From assembly GCF_020882245.1 (NCBI RefSeq), contig NC_083600.1, positions 7,316,001 through 7,380,000 of the forward strand: a DNA stretch of 64,000 nucleotides, written 5' to 3'. The notes under the pieces are model-generated. The model saw only the letters and a program-made list of their open reading frames with translations, searched no databases and was not told the DNA's origin. The stretch's first letter is position 1, and the number at the start of each line of letters is the position of its first letter. Source of the DNA: Rhopalosiphum padi. Taxonomy: Eukaryota; Arthropoda; Insecta; Hemiptera; Aphididae. This document shows positions 24,087-35,932 of this stretch, piece by piece. A program made the translations under genes and the position numbers.

Positions 24087-24420
24087 TAATAAGTTCTCAA
24101 ACTTTTTTCATCCACTGCCCACTTTGAAAATCAAAAATTATCCAGCGCCCCTAAAAATGTTTAAGCTTACTATCTGTAGTGTATTTTAAAACCAGTAGTT
24201 GTCATGTCAAAGCCTATGACAGACGTAAAATCAATTATGAGGACATGTAGTAAGAATTTAATTTTAGTTTGAAGTTTAAAAGTACATAATACTTTTAATC
24301 AGTATTGCCCCTCTATTCTGTTTCAATGTCACCAACATTTCTTAGGGTCTTATACCGACTCCCCCCTGAAGACTATCAATGCCCACGGGGTGCGCTATCG
24401 CCCACTTAGAGAATGACTAA
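24087..24420. mobile_element. degenerate non-autonomous hAT element
   Basis: The left end has GTTCTCAAACTTTTTTCAT and the right end, reverse-complemented, ATTCTCTAAGTGGGCGATAG followed by CGCACCCC. This GTGGGCGATAGCGCCCC motif is typical of one hAT MITE group. The ends have decayed and I could not find an 8-bp TSD, so limits are approximate. Confidence 0.6.
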
Positions 24421-26600
24421 TGTATACAGATCATGGTCCAATATGTGGTAATTACTTAATGTACTCAAACTATTGGATTGAGTGTTACTATGGTCAAATT
24501 TTTAATATTTATTAATGATTTTTGGTCTTAATAATATTTATTATTATTTTTAGTTAAATTCAAATTTACATACTTCATGAGTGTGATTATTCTGATTATT
24601 TAAATTAAAAATATTAAATAGGTAAGACAGTTTCCCAGAGAATATGCTATGAAAATTAGTATTTTTTAATTTAGATTTGTAAAAACATTATTAAAAGCAA
24701 TTTTTTAAAAATGTATTTTCAATACAAGTAGAAATTATTTTAGTTATAAATTTTTTGATAAAGAAATAATAATTATAAGAAAAATAAAAACTGTGATATT
24801 GCACAATATTTTATCGTGAATATTTTTATGCTTGTTTATTTTATGGCTTTTGTTTTTTCTGAACCTAGAATTGCTTATAATTTGGGAAGTAAAAAATGAT
24901 TATTGAAGGTGTGTGAATTATTTGTACAGAAAATAAGTTGGTTACCACTGTTGATGTCTATATAAGTATCGATTCATCATTCATTTAAGTAAACCAACAT
25001 TAAAGTTTTTAATATATATTTATGTCAAATGATACTTTTTACGACAATTTTGAAATATGTTGAATAATATATATGGGTATATTTTAAAGACTAGTTGTTA
25101 AGTTAACTATTTACAATTTTAATTTTAAGTATATTATTTAAATAGCTTTAGAAGTAGTATTTGTATTTTAAACCAATTGTATTTTTACAATCATATTAAT
25201 AAATATAATTCACTAAATTAGCTAAGTCTTAAATTGTATTCTCTACCATATTACTTAAATATTGTTAATATAAACCGTTATCTTTTATATTTAAGCTCAT
25301 TTGAGTATTTAATAATGAATAGTTAAAAAAGTAAGAAGATATTGGTGCATTAGTACCTAGATTTCTTTTAAGTTACTATTCAGTAATACAATATTTAACT
25401 AACACTATTTACTACTAACCTTAAAGATGGAAATAAATAATTCTCAACAGAGATGAAGCAAATCTCTTAAGATAAAACAAAAATATATCTATGTATTTAA
25501 TGTTTGGTTTTGCATTACTATATAATATATTGGTAAAATGGAAAAGCACATTTGCACATCATCATATATATTATAATAAAATACAAAATAAATTTTATTA
25601 ATATTTGATAAATGGAAATATGTATTTATTACTTTTAAATTAAGTATTAATTGCCATTAAATTTATATATACTTAATACTACAAATTTAAATCTGATATT
25701 TATGTTTTGTTATAATACATAATGTAAATCATTGAACTTTTTTTAAACATAAATTGAATAATTCACATATTAAATATAATTTATCTTTTCCCAGAATAAA
25801 AAAAAAATGAGATGTGATTTTATAATAATTAATTATGATAGCAATTTAATGAAATGCACAAGATATTTGAATAATAGTTTAAGTTAGTGTTTAAGAGTGA
25901 GACCATCTGTGCGCGTTTGCTGTCTGCCTAGAAAAAATCGATCAATCATTAAGCAGCCGATTAAAATGACCATCATCAACAATAACTACTGTGAAAATTC
26001 ATCAATGCATTGTTTTTAATTTGTTTACAGGCGCCGCTGATCCATCCATTTATATTATATAAATACAAGTTTGCGCAAGACTGTATCTTTGAAATTTATG
26101 TATCCATTTTGTAGATTGTACAAATATCATGGGACATATTTAATAATGTATTTTTAAGATATCAATCTTTTATTTTTATTTATGTGCGGGTGTTTTAAAA
26201 AACATAATATTAATAATAATGATAAACATTTTAATGTAATCTTTTTTTCTCTAGTTTTCAGTTTTAAAATTTTTTACTTAAAATGTGTCGTTATTCTGTC
26301 TGTATCACACCTTAATTGTACCTATAATTGTTATGATTGATATTTAATAATAGTGCATTGCGACAGCTTATGACATCTGGATCTTGGAACTCAACACATT
26401 TTAGACTAGATTATTTAGGTACCTAATTTTTGTATTACACATTATTACATAATTATATATTATAATTTTTTTTTTATGCTTAAATCATTCTTAAGCATTT
26501 TCTTTTATAATGATAATATTTAAAATATTTATCATACAAAATCTATTTAATACATTTAGTCTAATAATAAAACATATGTATTAGATTTAAGGTGAATTTT

Positions 26601-27775
26601 TATTTTTTCATTTTCTGCCCTTTACGTCATTATTGTCTCATCTGTATATATATATATTTTTTTTTTTTTTGACTTGTACTGTTTTGTCAAGACCCCCTAT
26701 ACCCATATTTAAAAAAAAAACAAATTAAAACGTGTTTTAAAATTTTATTACTTTTATTTGTTTTAATGAAATATAATTGTAATCATTGTGTATGTAGGTC
26801 TAAATTATTATTTTTTTATTATATGATTTCTGATTTTAAACAGTAATAAAAAATGAGTTAAAGCGAATTGGTTACAACTGTTTGTCGTGTAACTTTGTAA
26901 GTAAATGTATATCATAGTTGAAGAATTAGTCGTGGCATTATATTTATCGTAGACTTGTCTACAACTGCTGCTCAGTTCTAACTGTTCAGAGTACGATGTT
27001 CTTAACGTTGGAAATTATGATCAACGATTTATTACTGTTGTATGAAAGAAAACTAATTTATTATAACTAAAATTTGTCCACTTAGTAAATTAATTTTTCC
27101 ACAATATTGTTTGGCGAATTGTAGGTATATTATTTATTTAATTTCAATAGAGTACTATTGTTTTTGAGTTATTTGGTCTAGCGAGTAGAAGATCGATGTG
27201 TAGTGTGCCAAGCAGTCGTGTCGATGAAATATGTAAAATATGTGTATGTATGTAGCAGTTGTTTTGGATATCCTTAATAGTCGCGTGCTAAGTGACTGGT
27301 GTAAATGTCGCGTCCAAAGATGTTATACATTGTTCGTGAGATCCGATTGGCCCGGTCACTGATAAAGTGTAATCCGCTGATAACGTTCACAAATATACAT
27401 ATATACAACTATAAATGCATAGGAAGTTGTGGCATACAGCACAATGCATTATTATTATTAATATTATTGTCATTTGTCGCGGCTTTGATAAATTACACGT
27501 AAGTTCGACGATCGGTGTGCACGCGCTACGCATGTCGCATGTTGAAGTTCAGTATAACATCGTTAGAGCCGTGCGTAGGACGAAAATGTGAAAAAATCTA
27601 AAAAAAAAGAAAAGAAAAACGATTATAATATCGTGAATATTTTTCAAATTTTTTGTTCGCTCAGCCGTGTACTATCGGTGTCTTGCCAATACCATGAAAT
27701 AGCGCGTGCCACCCCGTGTTTGCGGTGCACATAATACGTATTATTGATATATTGTTTCCTAAATAATATTGTAAA
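26601..27775 (+). promoter_or_regulatory. upstream region and 5' leader of MKK3/6
   Basis: AT-rich until about 27170, then richer in CpG up to the start codon, consistent with a promoter and 5' UTR. No TATA box is placed with confidence. The open frame at 27305-27502 lacks conserved features. Confidence 0.4.
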
Positions 27776-29574
27776 ATGTCTGGTTAGTGAAACGTTATTT
27801 ATTTGTCTTGTTACGAGTTAAGCGATTGATTGATGCAGTATAGTGAAACTATGTTTTTAGGCCGCAATAATAGGAGACCACCGCTGAAGGTTCAGATACC
27901 CGATGGGCCGGCTGTTGTGTAAGCACATAAACATGATTAATAATTATTTTATACTTAATTATTTCATTATTATTTTATTATACATTTTCCTTGTTTCATG
28001 GTTGTCTGTCAAATGCGATTTGACCATTTTGTTTTCTTCCCTATAGTAACCTGCCTCGAAACCTGGATAAGCGCACCACTATCACGATTGGTGACCAGGA
28101 AACCACAGTCGAAGCGAGTGACCTGCAGAAAATTTGTGATCTCGGACGTGGTGCCTATGGTATTGTGGAAAAAATGCGGCACATACCTTCTGGCACGATC
28201 ATGGCGGTCAAGGTGAGTGTACTGAGGGCTATATATTTGATATGCCATATTACTCATATTCAATGAACAAAGTAAGTACTGTTTTTTTTTTATCTTACCA
28301 GAGGATAGCAGCTACAGTAAACACCCAAGAGCAGAAACGATTATTAATGGATCTGGATATATCCATGCGGTCGTCAGCTTGTCCACATACAGTGCAGTTT
28401 TATGGGGCACTATTCATGGAGGGTGATGTATGGATATGCATGGAAGTAATGGACACTTCACTGGACAAGTTCTATGCTAAAGTGTACAAGTTTGGACGAA
28501 AGATTCCTGAACAAATTCTTGGACCTATCACTGTAGCGGTAATGATTTTTTTATTAAATTTTACAGTAATGATGATACAAGTTAGGTTATTATGATACAG
28601 TTTGAAAGTGACAAAAAAAAAAAAAAAAATTATTAAAATATGTTCTGTATGTATTTGTTATTTCCATAAATATAATTGACTAAAATCAAAACTAATTATA
28701 TTAATTTAATTATAGTTATAAGTCTTTATCTTTGTTTTAAAATGTTAAATTCATCATGATAATTATTAAAAATTTAATTCATACTTTTTCACATTATTCA
28801 TTTAGTATTTTTAAGCAATAAATGTATTTATGTTTTAAATAATTTATTGATTTTTGTAGGTTGTTAGTGCTCTTCACTATCTACATTCTCAATTGAAAGT
28901 TATACATCGTGATGTCAAACCATCAAACATTTTAATTAACCGTAATGGCAATGTAAAAATGTGTGATTTTGGTATATCTGGATATCTTGTTGATTCTGTG
29001 GCCAAGACTATTGATGCAGGATGTAAACCGTACATGGCGGTAATTACATTTATTGCTTTATGAATAAATATATAGTCCCTTGACTTATAATTTCATTTTT
29101 TATGCATAGCCTGAACGGATAGATCCCACTGGAAATCCATCAAATTATGATATACGAAGTGATATATGGAGCTTAGGAATATCTCTTGTAGAACTTGCCA
29201 CTGGTAAGTTTCCATATGACACGTGGGGAACTCCTTTTGAGCAACTCAAACAAGTGGTAAAAGATGAACCACCAAGGCTGTCTACTGGTATGTTCACATC
29301 ATACTTTGAGGATTTCATTTGTCAATGGTAAGTTTTGCTGATAATTTATTATTCATTGTAATAATTGTACATTTGTTGAATTTGATTGGTTTTAAATAAT
29401 ATGTTTTCATGTGTAAATTTTTTCAGTTTACAGAAAGATTTTCGAAGCCGACCAAATTACTCTCAACTACTTGCCCATCCATTTTGTCTTGCTCACCAAC
29501 AACCGCAGACAGCTTTAGTCGCATCATTTGTGTCTGAAATTTTAGACTTGCCTGATTTGCCTGTGTCAGGCTAA
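27776..29574 (+). CDS. lic: dual-specificity MAP kinase kinase 3/6 (licorne), 337 aa
   Basis: Seven exons: 27776-27782, 27861-27918, 28047-28212, 28302-28538, 28860-29039, 29110-29327 and 29427-29574, GT-AG throughout and closing in frame. The kinase phosphorylates the Thr and Tyr of p38 MAP kinases in stress and immune signalling in the cytosol. Landmarks: an N-terminal docking-type motif RRPPLKVQIP (7-16); Gly-rich loop GRGAYGIV (55-62); catalytic Lys77 in MAVK; HRDVKPSN (172-179); DFG (192-194); activation loop SVAKT with Ser202 and Thr206, the MKK3/6 pattern; APE-type MAPER after it. The C-terminal FVSEILDLP fits the DVD-like site for upstream MAP3Ks. Length matches vertebrate MKK6 (about 334 aa). 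The first coding exon is 7 nt. All catalytic residues are present. Confidence 0.96.
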
Positions 29575-32500
29575 ATTATCAGCAATTAATTCACTAACAA
29601 TAATATATTTATAACAATATTTGTAATATTGTGTATAAACTATAAATCAATTTAAGTTTATTTTACATAATAATTACAATATTATTAACATCTTTTATAT
29701 TGGTAAATTTATTTTTACCAATAAGTCATAAGAAATAATATAATGTCGAAGATAGTTTACTAAAGTATTTTTAATTATTATTTGTATGATATTAGTTGTA
29801 ACGAATGATTTGTGTTTTAGAAGATCTTGGTTTATAGATTTTTGTTTCTCGTATTTTTTTTTTTTATATAATTGCATCAATTCTTAAAATGTAAGGATTA
29901 CCCGACTAATATTTTTAGTACTTAGCACATTGCTATCTAACTGTTAGTTTTGTTTTTATGTTCCATAGTGTTTTCATGTGATAATGTTAAAAAAGCGAAT
30001 CAAAAATCTGTACCTGTTTATATTTTACCATATTAGTGCAATATATCTGCTCTCGCATATTATATCTTTGAACTTTTTTTTAATTTAATAGCTATTACTG
30101 TAACAAATTTAATATATTTAATTGTCACAAAATATGTTAAATACATATACTAGCCATAACCAGAGCTCACTGACTGAAAGGAACCCTACCATCTTTACTC
30201 TCAAGGTATTTTAAATTTATTAATTTAACAGTGACAAATGCTGTTCTGACGTATGTACATGTTCATTTATCATAATATATTATAGTATTACATATTTATC
30301 CGAAGATTAAATATTAAAAAAAAAAAGGGTTTTACTTTATTAATAAATTCTTATTTTATTTACAATTAATTAATAGTACACAAATTATTATTTATTTATT
30401 ACAATATTAAAACAATTTTAATCAAGTTAGTCAAAATAAGTTACCTTAATTTTTTTTTTAATTTATAAATAAAATTAATTCTTCTATTATATAAAATAAT
30501 ATATATATAAATTATAGTACTAAACTACTAAACAGTATGAAAAATAGCAAAACAAACCAAAATTTAAAAAAATTATCATACACTCAAACTTAAATTAAAC
30601 AAATCTTTGACGAAGCGTATGAATGAGCATGTCTTGGGTAGTTAGTACCACGGTTGCTAAAATATAAAATACATCACCAAAATTATTTTATACTGAATTA
30701 TAATCTGTTTCTCCAGAGGTTAAATATTATTTTTAAAACAAAATAAATTATTTATTACGAATATTTAAAAATTATTACTTTATTATATTATTAATTGTAG
30801 TATTATTACCATTTTTTTTGTGTTTATCTTATTTCATTTATTTACAAAGTCATAGTTATTAACAATTTTAACTAAAACTCAATTTTTATTTTTAGACTAA
30901 ACTCGTCAAAGAATTAATTTGGCATAGTATTTAAATTCTGGCTGAATTCTGGAAAAAGAGCAAACAAATCATGGGAAATAAAATTTACATATTTATCTAT
31001 AAAAGATTTTTTTTTTGGAATCTAAAAGTTATAATCAAGGCTCAAATTTTATTAAATGTATATTTTTATAGATTACCTACCTACTCTAAAAAATAGCGAA
31101 GTAAGTTAAAGTTTGTTTTATAACAAAGAATGTAAATTTGAAATCTTAAATAGGTACCATACGTATAATGGAAAATAATAGTTTTATGTTATCTAATCAA
31201 AGTTTATTTTATTTGTTTGGTTAGCTTACAGTTAAACTATTATTTGACTTTTACCAATGAGTCCATTTTTGGTATAAGGTAAATTTTTATTTGGCAAAAT
31301 TGTGTGTCTTAAATTAATACCTATATAAAATGTTTTATAAATAAATTGTATAATACATTTTTGTAAATAAAAGATATTATATTTTACTGTAGGTAGTAAA
31401 TGACTAAGGTAGTTGCTGAATATGGTAGGTATTTAGATTTGAGGCAACTCCGTACCTATTTAACTTAAGACGTATAATTCACCTACACAAGGTATAAAAA
31501 TTTTAGGTTTCTAGACTTTTTAATTAAAAATGTTAAAAGTTATTGAAATAACGACAAGTATCTATAAGTTAACGTTTATACATTTTATAATATTATATAC
31601 CTAGGTATTTCGGAAAATATTTGTTTTACGTTTTATTCAGCAATAAGACATATTATACGTAGGTAATTATTGTTTAAATAATAATATAGCAAGTATTAAC
31701 ACACTTCATAAACAGACGAGGCATGACAAAAATAAATATTACAACATTTTGAAACTTAAATATTGATCTACTGGAAAATGGTTATAGATACGCAGTAGGT
31801 ATAGTGTATACCTATACCCAACAATTTTATTTAGATATTATAGTCACTATAATTAGTGTAATATAAATTCATGTTCACGATCTCTTTCTTTGGTTCTTTA
31901 AACAATACAATTTCAAAATACTTTTCCAATTTCAGTTAATAGAATTAGTCGAATGAAGTAGATAAATTATTTATTAATATCGAAGACTAAAATTTAAACG
32001 ACAATTTTAAAAATTGTTAAAATAAAAAAAAATAAATGTTTACAGCATTTAAAATTTTAAAATCTTATTTAATTAGTTAATATTTTTGAATTTCAAAATT
32101 TGAAGAATGTTGACAATATTGTATTATTTGATATATTGTATATTATAATATGAAATGTACTAATTAATACGTAGGTAATTTGAACGTCAAAAAAGTTAGA
32201 AACGTTTTATATTATAGAAATGCGTCTGGTAGGCATATATGATATATAATACCGTCATCTATTATGGAACCGTGTTTGATTAAGAACCATTTTTCATTTT
32301 AGTATCGATGAGTTAAAAACTTATGACGAAATAAAAAAAATTTTTAAATTCGTGTCTGAAACCATACTGAAATACGCATTTCGTATACCTATTGCGTAGT
32401 TATACACTTATACCTATATTTTATACAATATATAGGTACACCTAAGACAAATGCTATAGTACTTATTATTCTATTTAGTATGTCATACTATACATATCTG

Positions 32501-34923
32501 TAGTATTATAAAATATCGTGTAATTATTAAATTTACGTCGTTTTATTTGATTTCAAAACAGTACCGACCGAACATAGGTAGTAAGTAGCCAGTACCAATT
32601 TAAGTTGACAAGTGACTATAAACTATAATAGGTACATATTATGTGGTATCTACTATACCTACGTAGTCAATCGTCATATAACTCATACATGCACCTAAGA
32701 AAATAATTCGCTTATAAATTTATTATACTTATGTTTCCATAACTCATAAGTAAATTATTATAGTATAATTTATAGGTCACCATCTGCGTGGAACAGAGTA
32801 GCGTTATTATTGGAATACAATTTTACTTAGATTATTATGTTGATAGCATTTTATTTGAAAAAAAACAATTCAAATAATTTTAAAATATAATTAGGTATTC
32901 GATTAATGTTAAACATAATTATTATTCGAATAATTATCGCGGTTATTTTATTTGATAACAAAAATAAATATAGATACCTCTGATACCTATTATGGTTTGT
33001 TATATTAAACACGCGAATTTAAAAAATAATAGGTTAGCTTTTAGCTTTGTATTTTAAGTCACATTACAGCAATACATTTTATAATATTCTGAATAAATGC
33101 AAAAATATTATAAATAAAATGTATATACAACTAAAGAAGAACGTATATAATCAATTATAATATAATTTTGTAATAGGTAATTATAACATTAATAAATATT
33201 ATTAGGTATATTAATAATTATTATAATAAATATGAATATATATTCAACAATACAATATACTATTGTCTATTACTATAGAACTTTTAAATTAGATTTCGAA
33301 ATAACCATAATAACCTTTTCTTCAAACATGTAATTTGTTAGTTTGTTTCATTTCACTATTTCAGTAAATTTGTTATAGTTGCAGATATAAAAAATTAGAC
33401 GAGAATTAAATGAGTTTATTACAAACACAATGTACGATTAATAAATTATTAAAAAAGTTAATTTCATTTAGTACTATGTACTTAATAGAATAATATTTAA
33501 TAACAATTTGGAGACAAAATAACTATGTTATTCTAAATCTAAACGAGACTATATAATATTGACAATTGTAAGAACTGAAAATGGACTATTTATTATAACA
33601 ATATAACGTATTAAACATTCATATATAGTAAGGTAGGTACATACATATATCATACATGTAAGCTTACTGCATAACGAAGAATTTAATAATTTTTTATTTA
33701 CTAATATTGTAATTTGTAATTAATATAAATAGTAGGTACTATAATACATTAGTTTTAAATGTATGTTTGAAAATTATTTAAATTATTTTTTATTGGATTA
33801 CACGATTACATGTTATTATTAATGTAATTAATTATCGTAATTAACGTAATTATTTATCTAGATACAATTTTATCAATCGCTGGCGCGGAATAGAACTCAT
33901 GAATATTTCTATGACGTCTTGAAGGCTTTAGATGGAAGTTTGGCAGACATTTAAAGAGAGGGACTACATTTATCACATTTTGCGGAAAAGGGAAAATATT
34001 CGGGTCCCAAAAGTAAATTTAGTATTTTATTTGATATTTTAAAATCACCATTTCCTTAATTTAAAATAAAAAGTATTGTGTATAATATCTCGATTATTTC
34101 GAATATTAACAATTAACATATCTACGTTCTACATATTCATTAATCTACTTTGATTGTACGTGTACCTTCTACTTTTATTGTGGAAAGTAAAATGAATAAA
34201 AACTGCATCAACATAGATAATTTAACGATCGATTTAAAATTGATTTATATTTTTTATATTATTATTACTGTTTATTATTTCATATTAAGATGCTATAACA
34301 TAATTAATATATATTTAATATTTTAATTTATTAAAAAATCATTAAAGGAAAATTATGTATTAACTATTCTATCCATTTTAGACGCATTATAAGGAAAAAT
34401 GTGTTTTATTTTTTATCAATAATCAGATTTATTTTATATTTTATTAAAGAAATGGAATGATGAATTCAATTTTAATGATTATTATAATTTTAATAATATT
34501 ATATGGAAACTTGAATAATCTTAAAATAACTAGGCCCGCTTCCACAATATATTATTACGTATTCTGAAAAACATCTAAGGGTTTGAACAAATGTTTATAT
34601 AAATCGACCGTATTTTAGGTCACCTTTCCCCTTAAAAATAAAAACTAGCGTTTCTCTTTCATTATTATTGTTTCTCAATTTATAAATCACTAGTTATTAT
34701 TCGGTTCTTATAGGTACCTACCTACTACCTATATTATAATACTATATGTAGGTATCTACATTATAATATGTCCGTATGTACAAATCGAAAATACTATGTA
34801 TACGAAATACATTTTTTTCACTTTTAATCTGACCATACCCCCCCATGGTATATTATTGTGTGTAGGTTTGATAGGTATAGAAGGTATTTGATCGGAGAAA
34901 TAACATTTTTGTACGACCAGCGA
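29575..34923. other. gene-poor intergenic desert
   Basis: About 5.3 kb of AT-rich sequence with many TAGGTA/TACCTA words, including TAGGTACCTA at 34711-34720. The first few hundred bases are the MKK3/6 3' UTR. Short open frames here lack support, and I see no RNA gene. Confidence 0.55.
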
Positions 34924-35178
34924 CAGTGTTGTAGCCAGGATGGCTTCCGGGCTCAAGCCCCCCCTTCCGAAATGTCAGACGACAATAATTTTATTACTTT
35001 TATTATCTTTTGTGGTGATAAAGCAATGTCGCTCTTATCACACTTACTTGATCTTGATTTGATAATATGTATAATTATATGAATTATATTTTCAGAAATA
35101 CAGTGCAAACTCAATTTTTTGTCTTAATTGGCCATCAAAAATTAAGCCCCCCCTGAAAAAATCCTGGTTACGGCACTG
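34924..35178. mobile_element. MITE-like element with CAGTG...CCAGGAT inverted ends
   Basis: The left end is CAGTGTTGTAGCCAGGAT; the right end, reverse-complemented, is CAGTGCCGTAACCAGGATT. Matching C-runs (AAGCCCCCCC) lie about 30 bp inside each end, as inverted copies. No matching 8-bp flanks were found, so the TSD has decayed or the ends are slightly misplaced. No coding capacity. Confidence 0.68.
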
Positions 35179-35520
35179 TTTTTAGTATTATTACCTATCG
35201 TATGGTATGTATCGTGTGTTAAATTTGATGCACTCAAAGCTGCTAACATAGAAAATAATCAAAATCATCATAGTTATTATTGAATCTAAATCGCTTACCT
35301 ATTATACTGGTCAGCAAAAAAAAAATAAACAGCCTTGCTTGTTGCTTTTATTTTGATAACAAATTTAAACTTCGCTGTCTATGTATATATGTTTTGAATA
35401 AATAATAACTACAATGGTAAGACTTAATTTTAAAATTCTATAATAACTGTTCTTTTCTTTTCTTTTCTGTTATTTTTTTTAATCTTTCATTAATATTAAC
35501 GCGTAATCGAAATAAATCGT

Positions 35521-35932
35521 GCAAGATAATAATGATATTACGATCGATTGCAAAATCACACCGGCCTCAATGGGAACCATCGTGAAAAAATCACAAAACG
35601 CTCAGACCATGAAGATTTCGGAAAGCTCGAAATTCTCGGGTTTAATCGCTAAACCGTACTTTAGATCGATACCGAACATAAAAATAATAACGTCTGGCGA
35701 CGATAGAGATTCCGATGAACCGCTACAGAATCCTGACGCGCAATCACTCGAATATCGTCCATCACCAATCCTGCTGGCCAATTACGCGGGACTGCAGATG
35801 CGGTGAATGATCGCGATCGTAAACGCTGCTGTGATGGCGCCAGCCGTAGAAGCTAAATTGCCGGCTCCCTCGTCGTCGTTACGCCAGCATCCCGACGATG
35901 ATACGCACAACGAAGGCCCGTCGGATGTGTGG
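35521..35932 (+). CDS. CpG-rich coding-like island, unknown, possibly exon(s) or gene relic
   Basis: From about 35531 to the TGA at 35804-35806 one plus-strand frame is open with C/G-ending codons (TCG, ACG, CCG) unlike the surrounding AT-rich DNA. An internal ATG at 35572 would give a peptide starting MGTIVKKSQNAQTMKIS and ending LLANYAGLQMR. A pyrimidine-rich tract (35450-35490) precedes it, so it could be a terminal exon. Immediately downstream, another frame starting ATGGCGCCAGCC (35833) runs to a donor-like TGGTGAGT at about 35930. I recognise no family. The clean codon bias argues for past or present coding; the change of frame between the two parts argues for two genes or decay. Confidence 0.3.

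Larger units (their letters stand above)
20364..26600 (+). other. long T-rich 3' region of CPSF6 (probable 3' UTR and/or 3'-UTR intron)
   Basis: No open frame is credible for 6.2 kb. The plus strand is markedly T-rich. A perfect-looking donor GTAAGT starts at 20374, ten bases after the stop codon. A strong acceptor TTGTTTACAG ends at 26030, followed by about 540 nt to an AATAAA at 26566-26571. A nearer AATAAA lies at 20806-20811. Thus either a short transcript ends near 20830 or a spliced 3' UTR ends near 26590. Two degenerate MITEs lie inside (listed separately). Confidence 0.45.
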
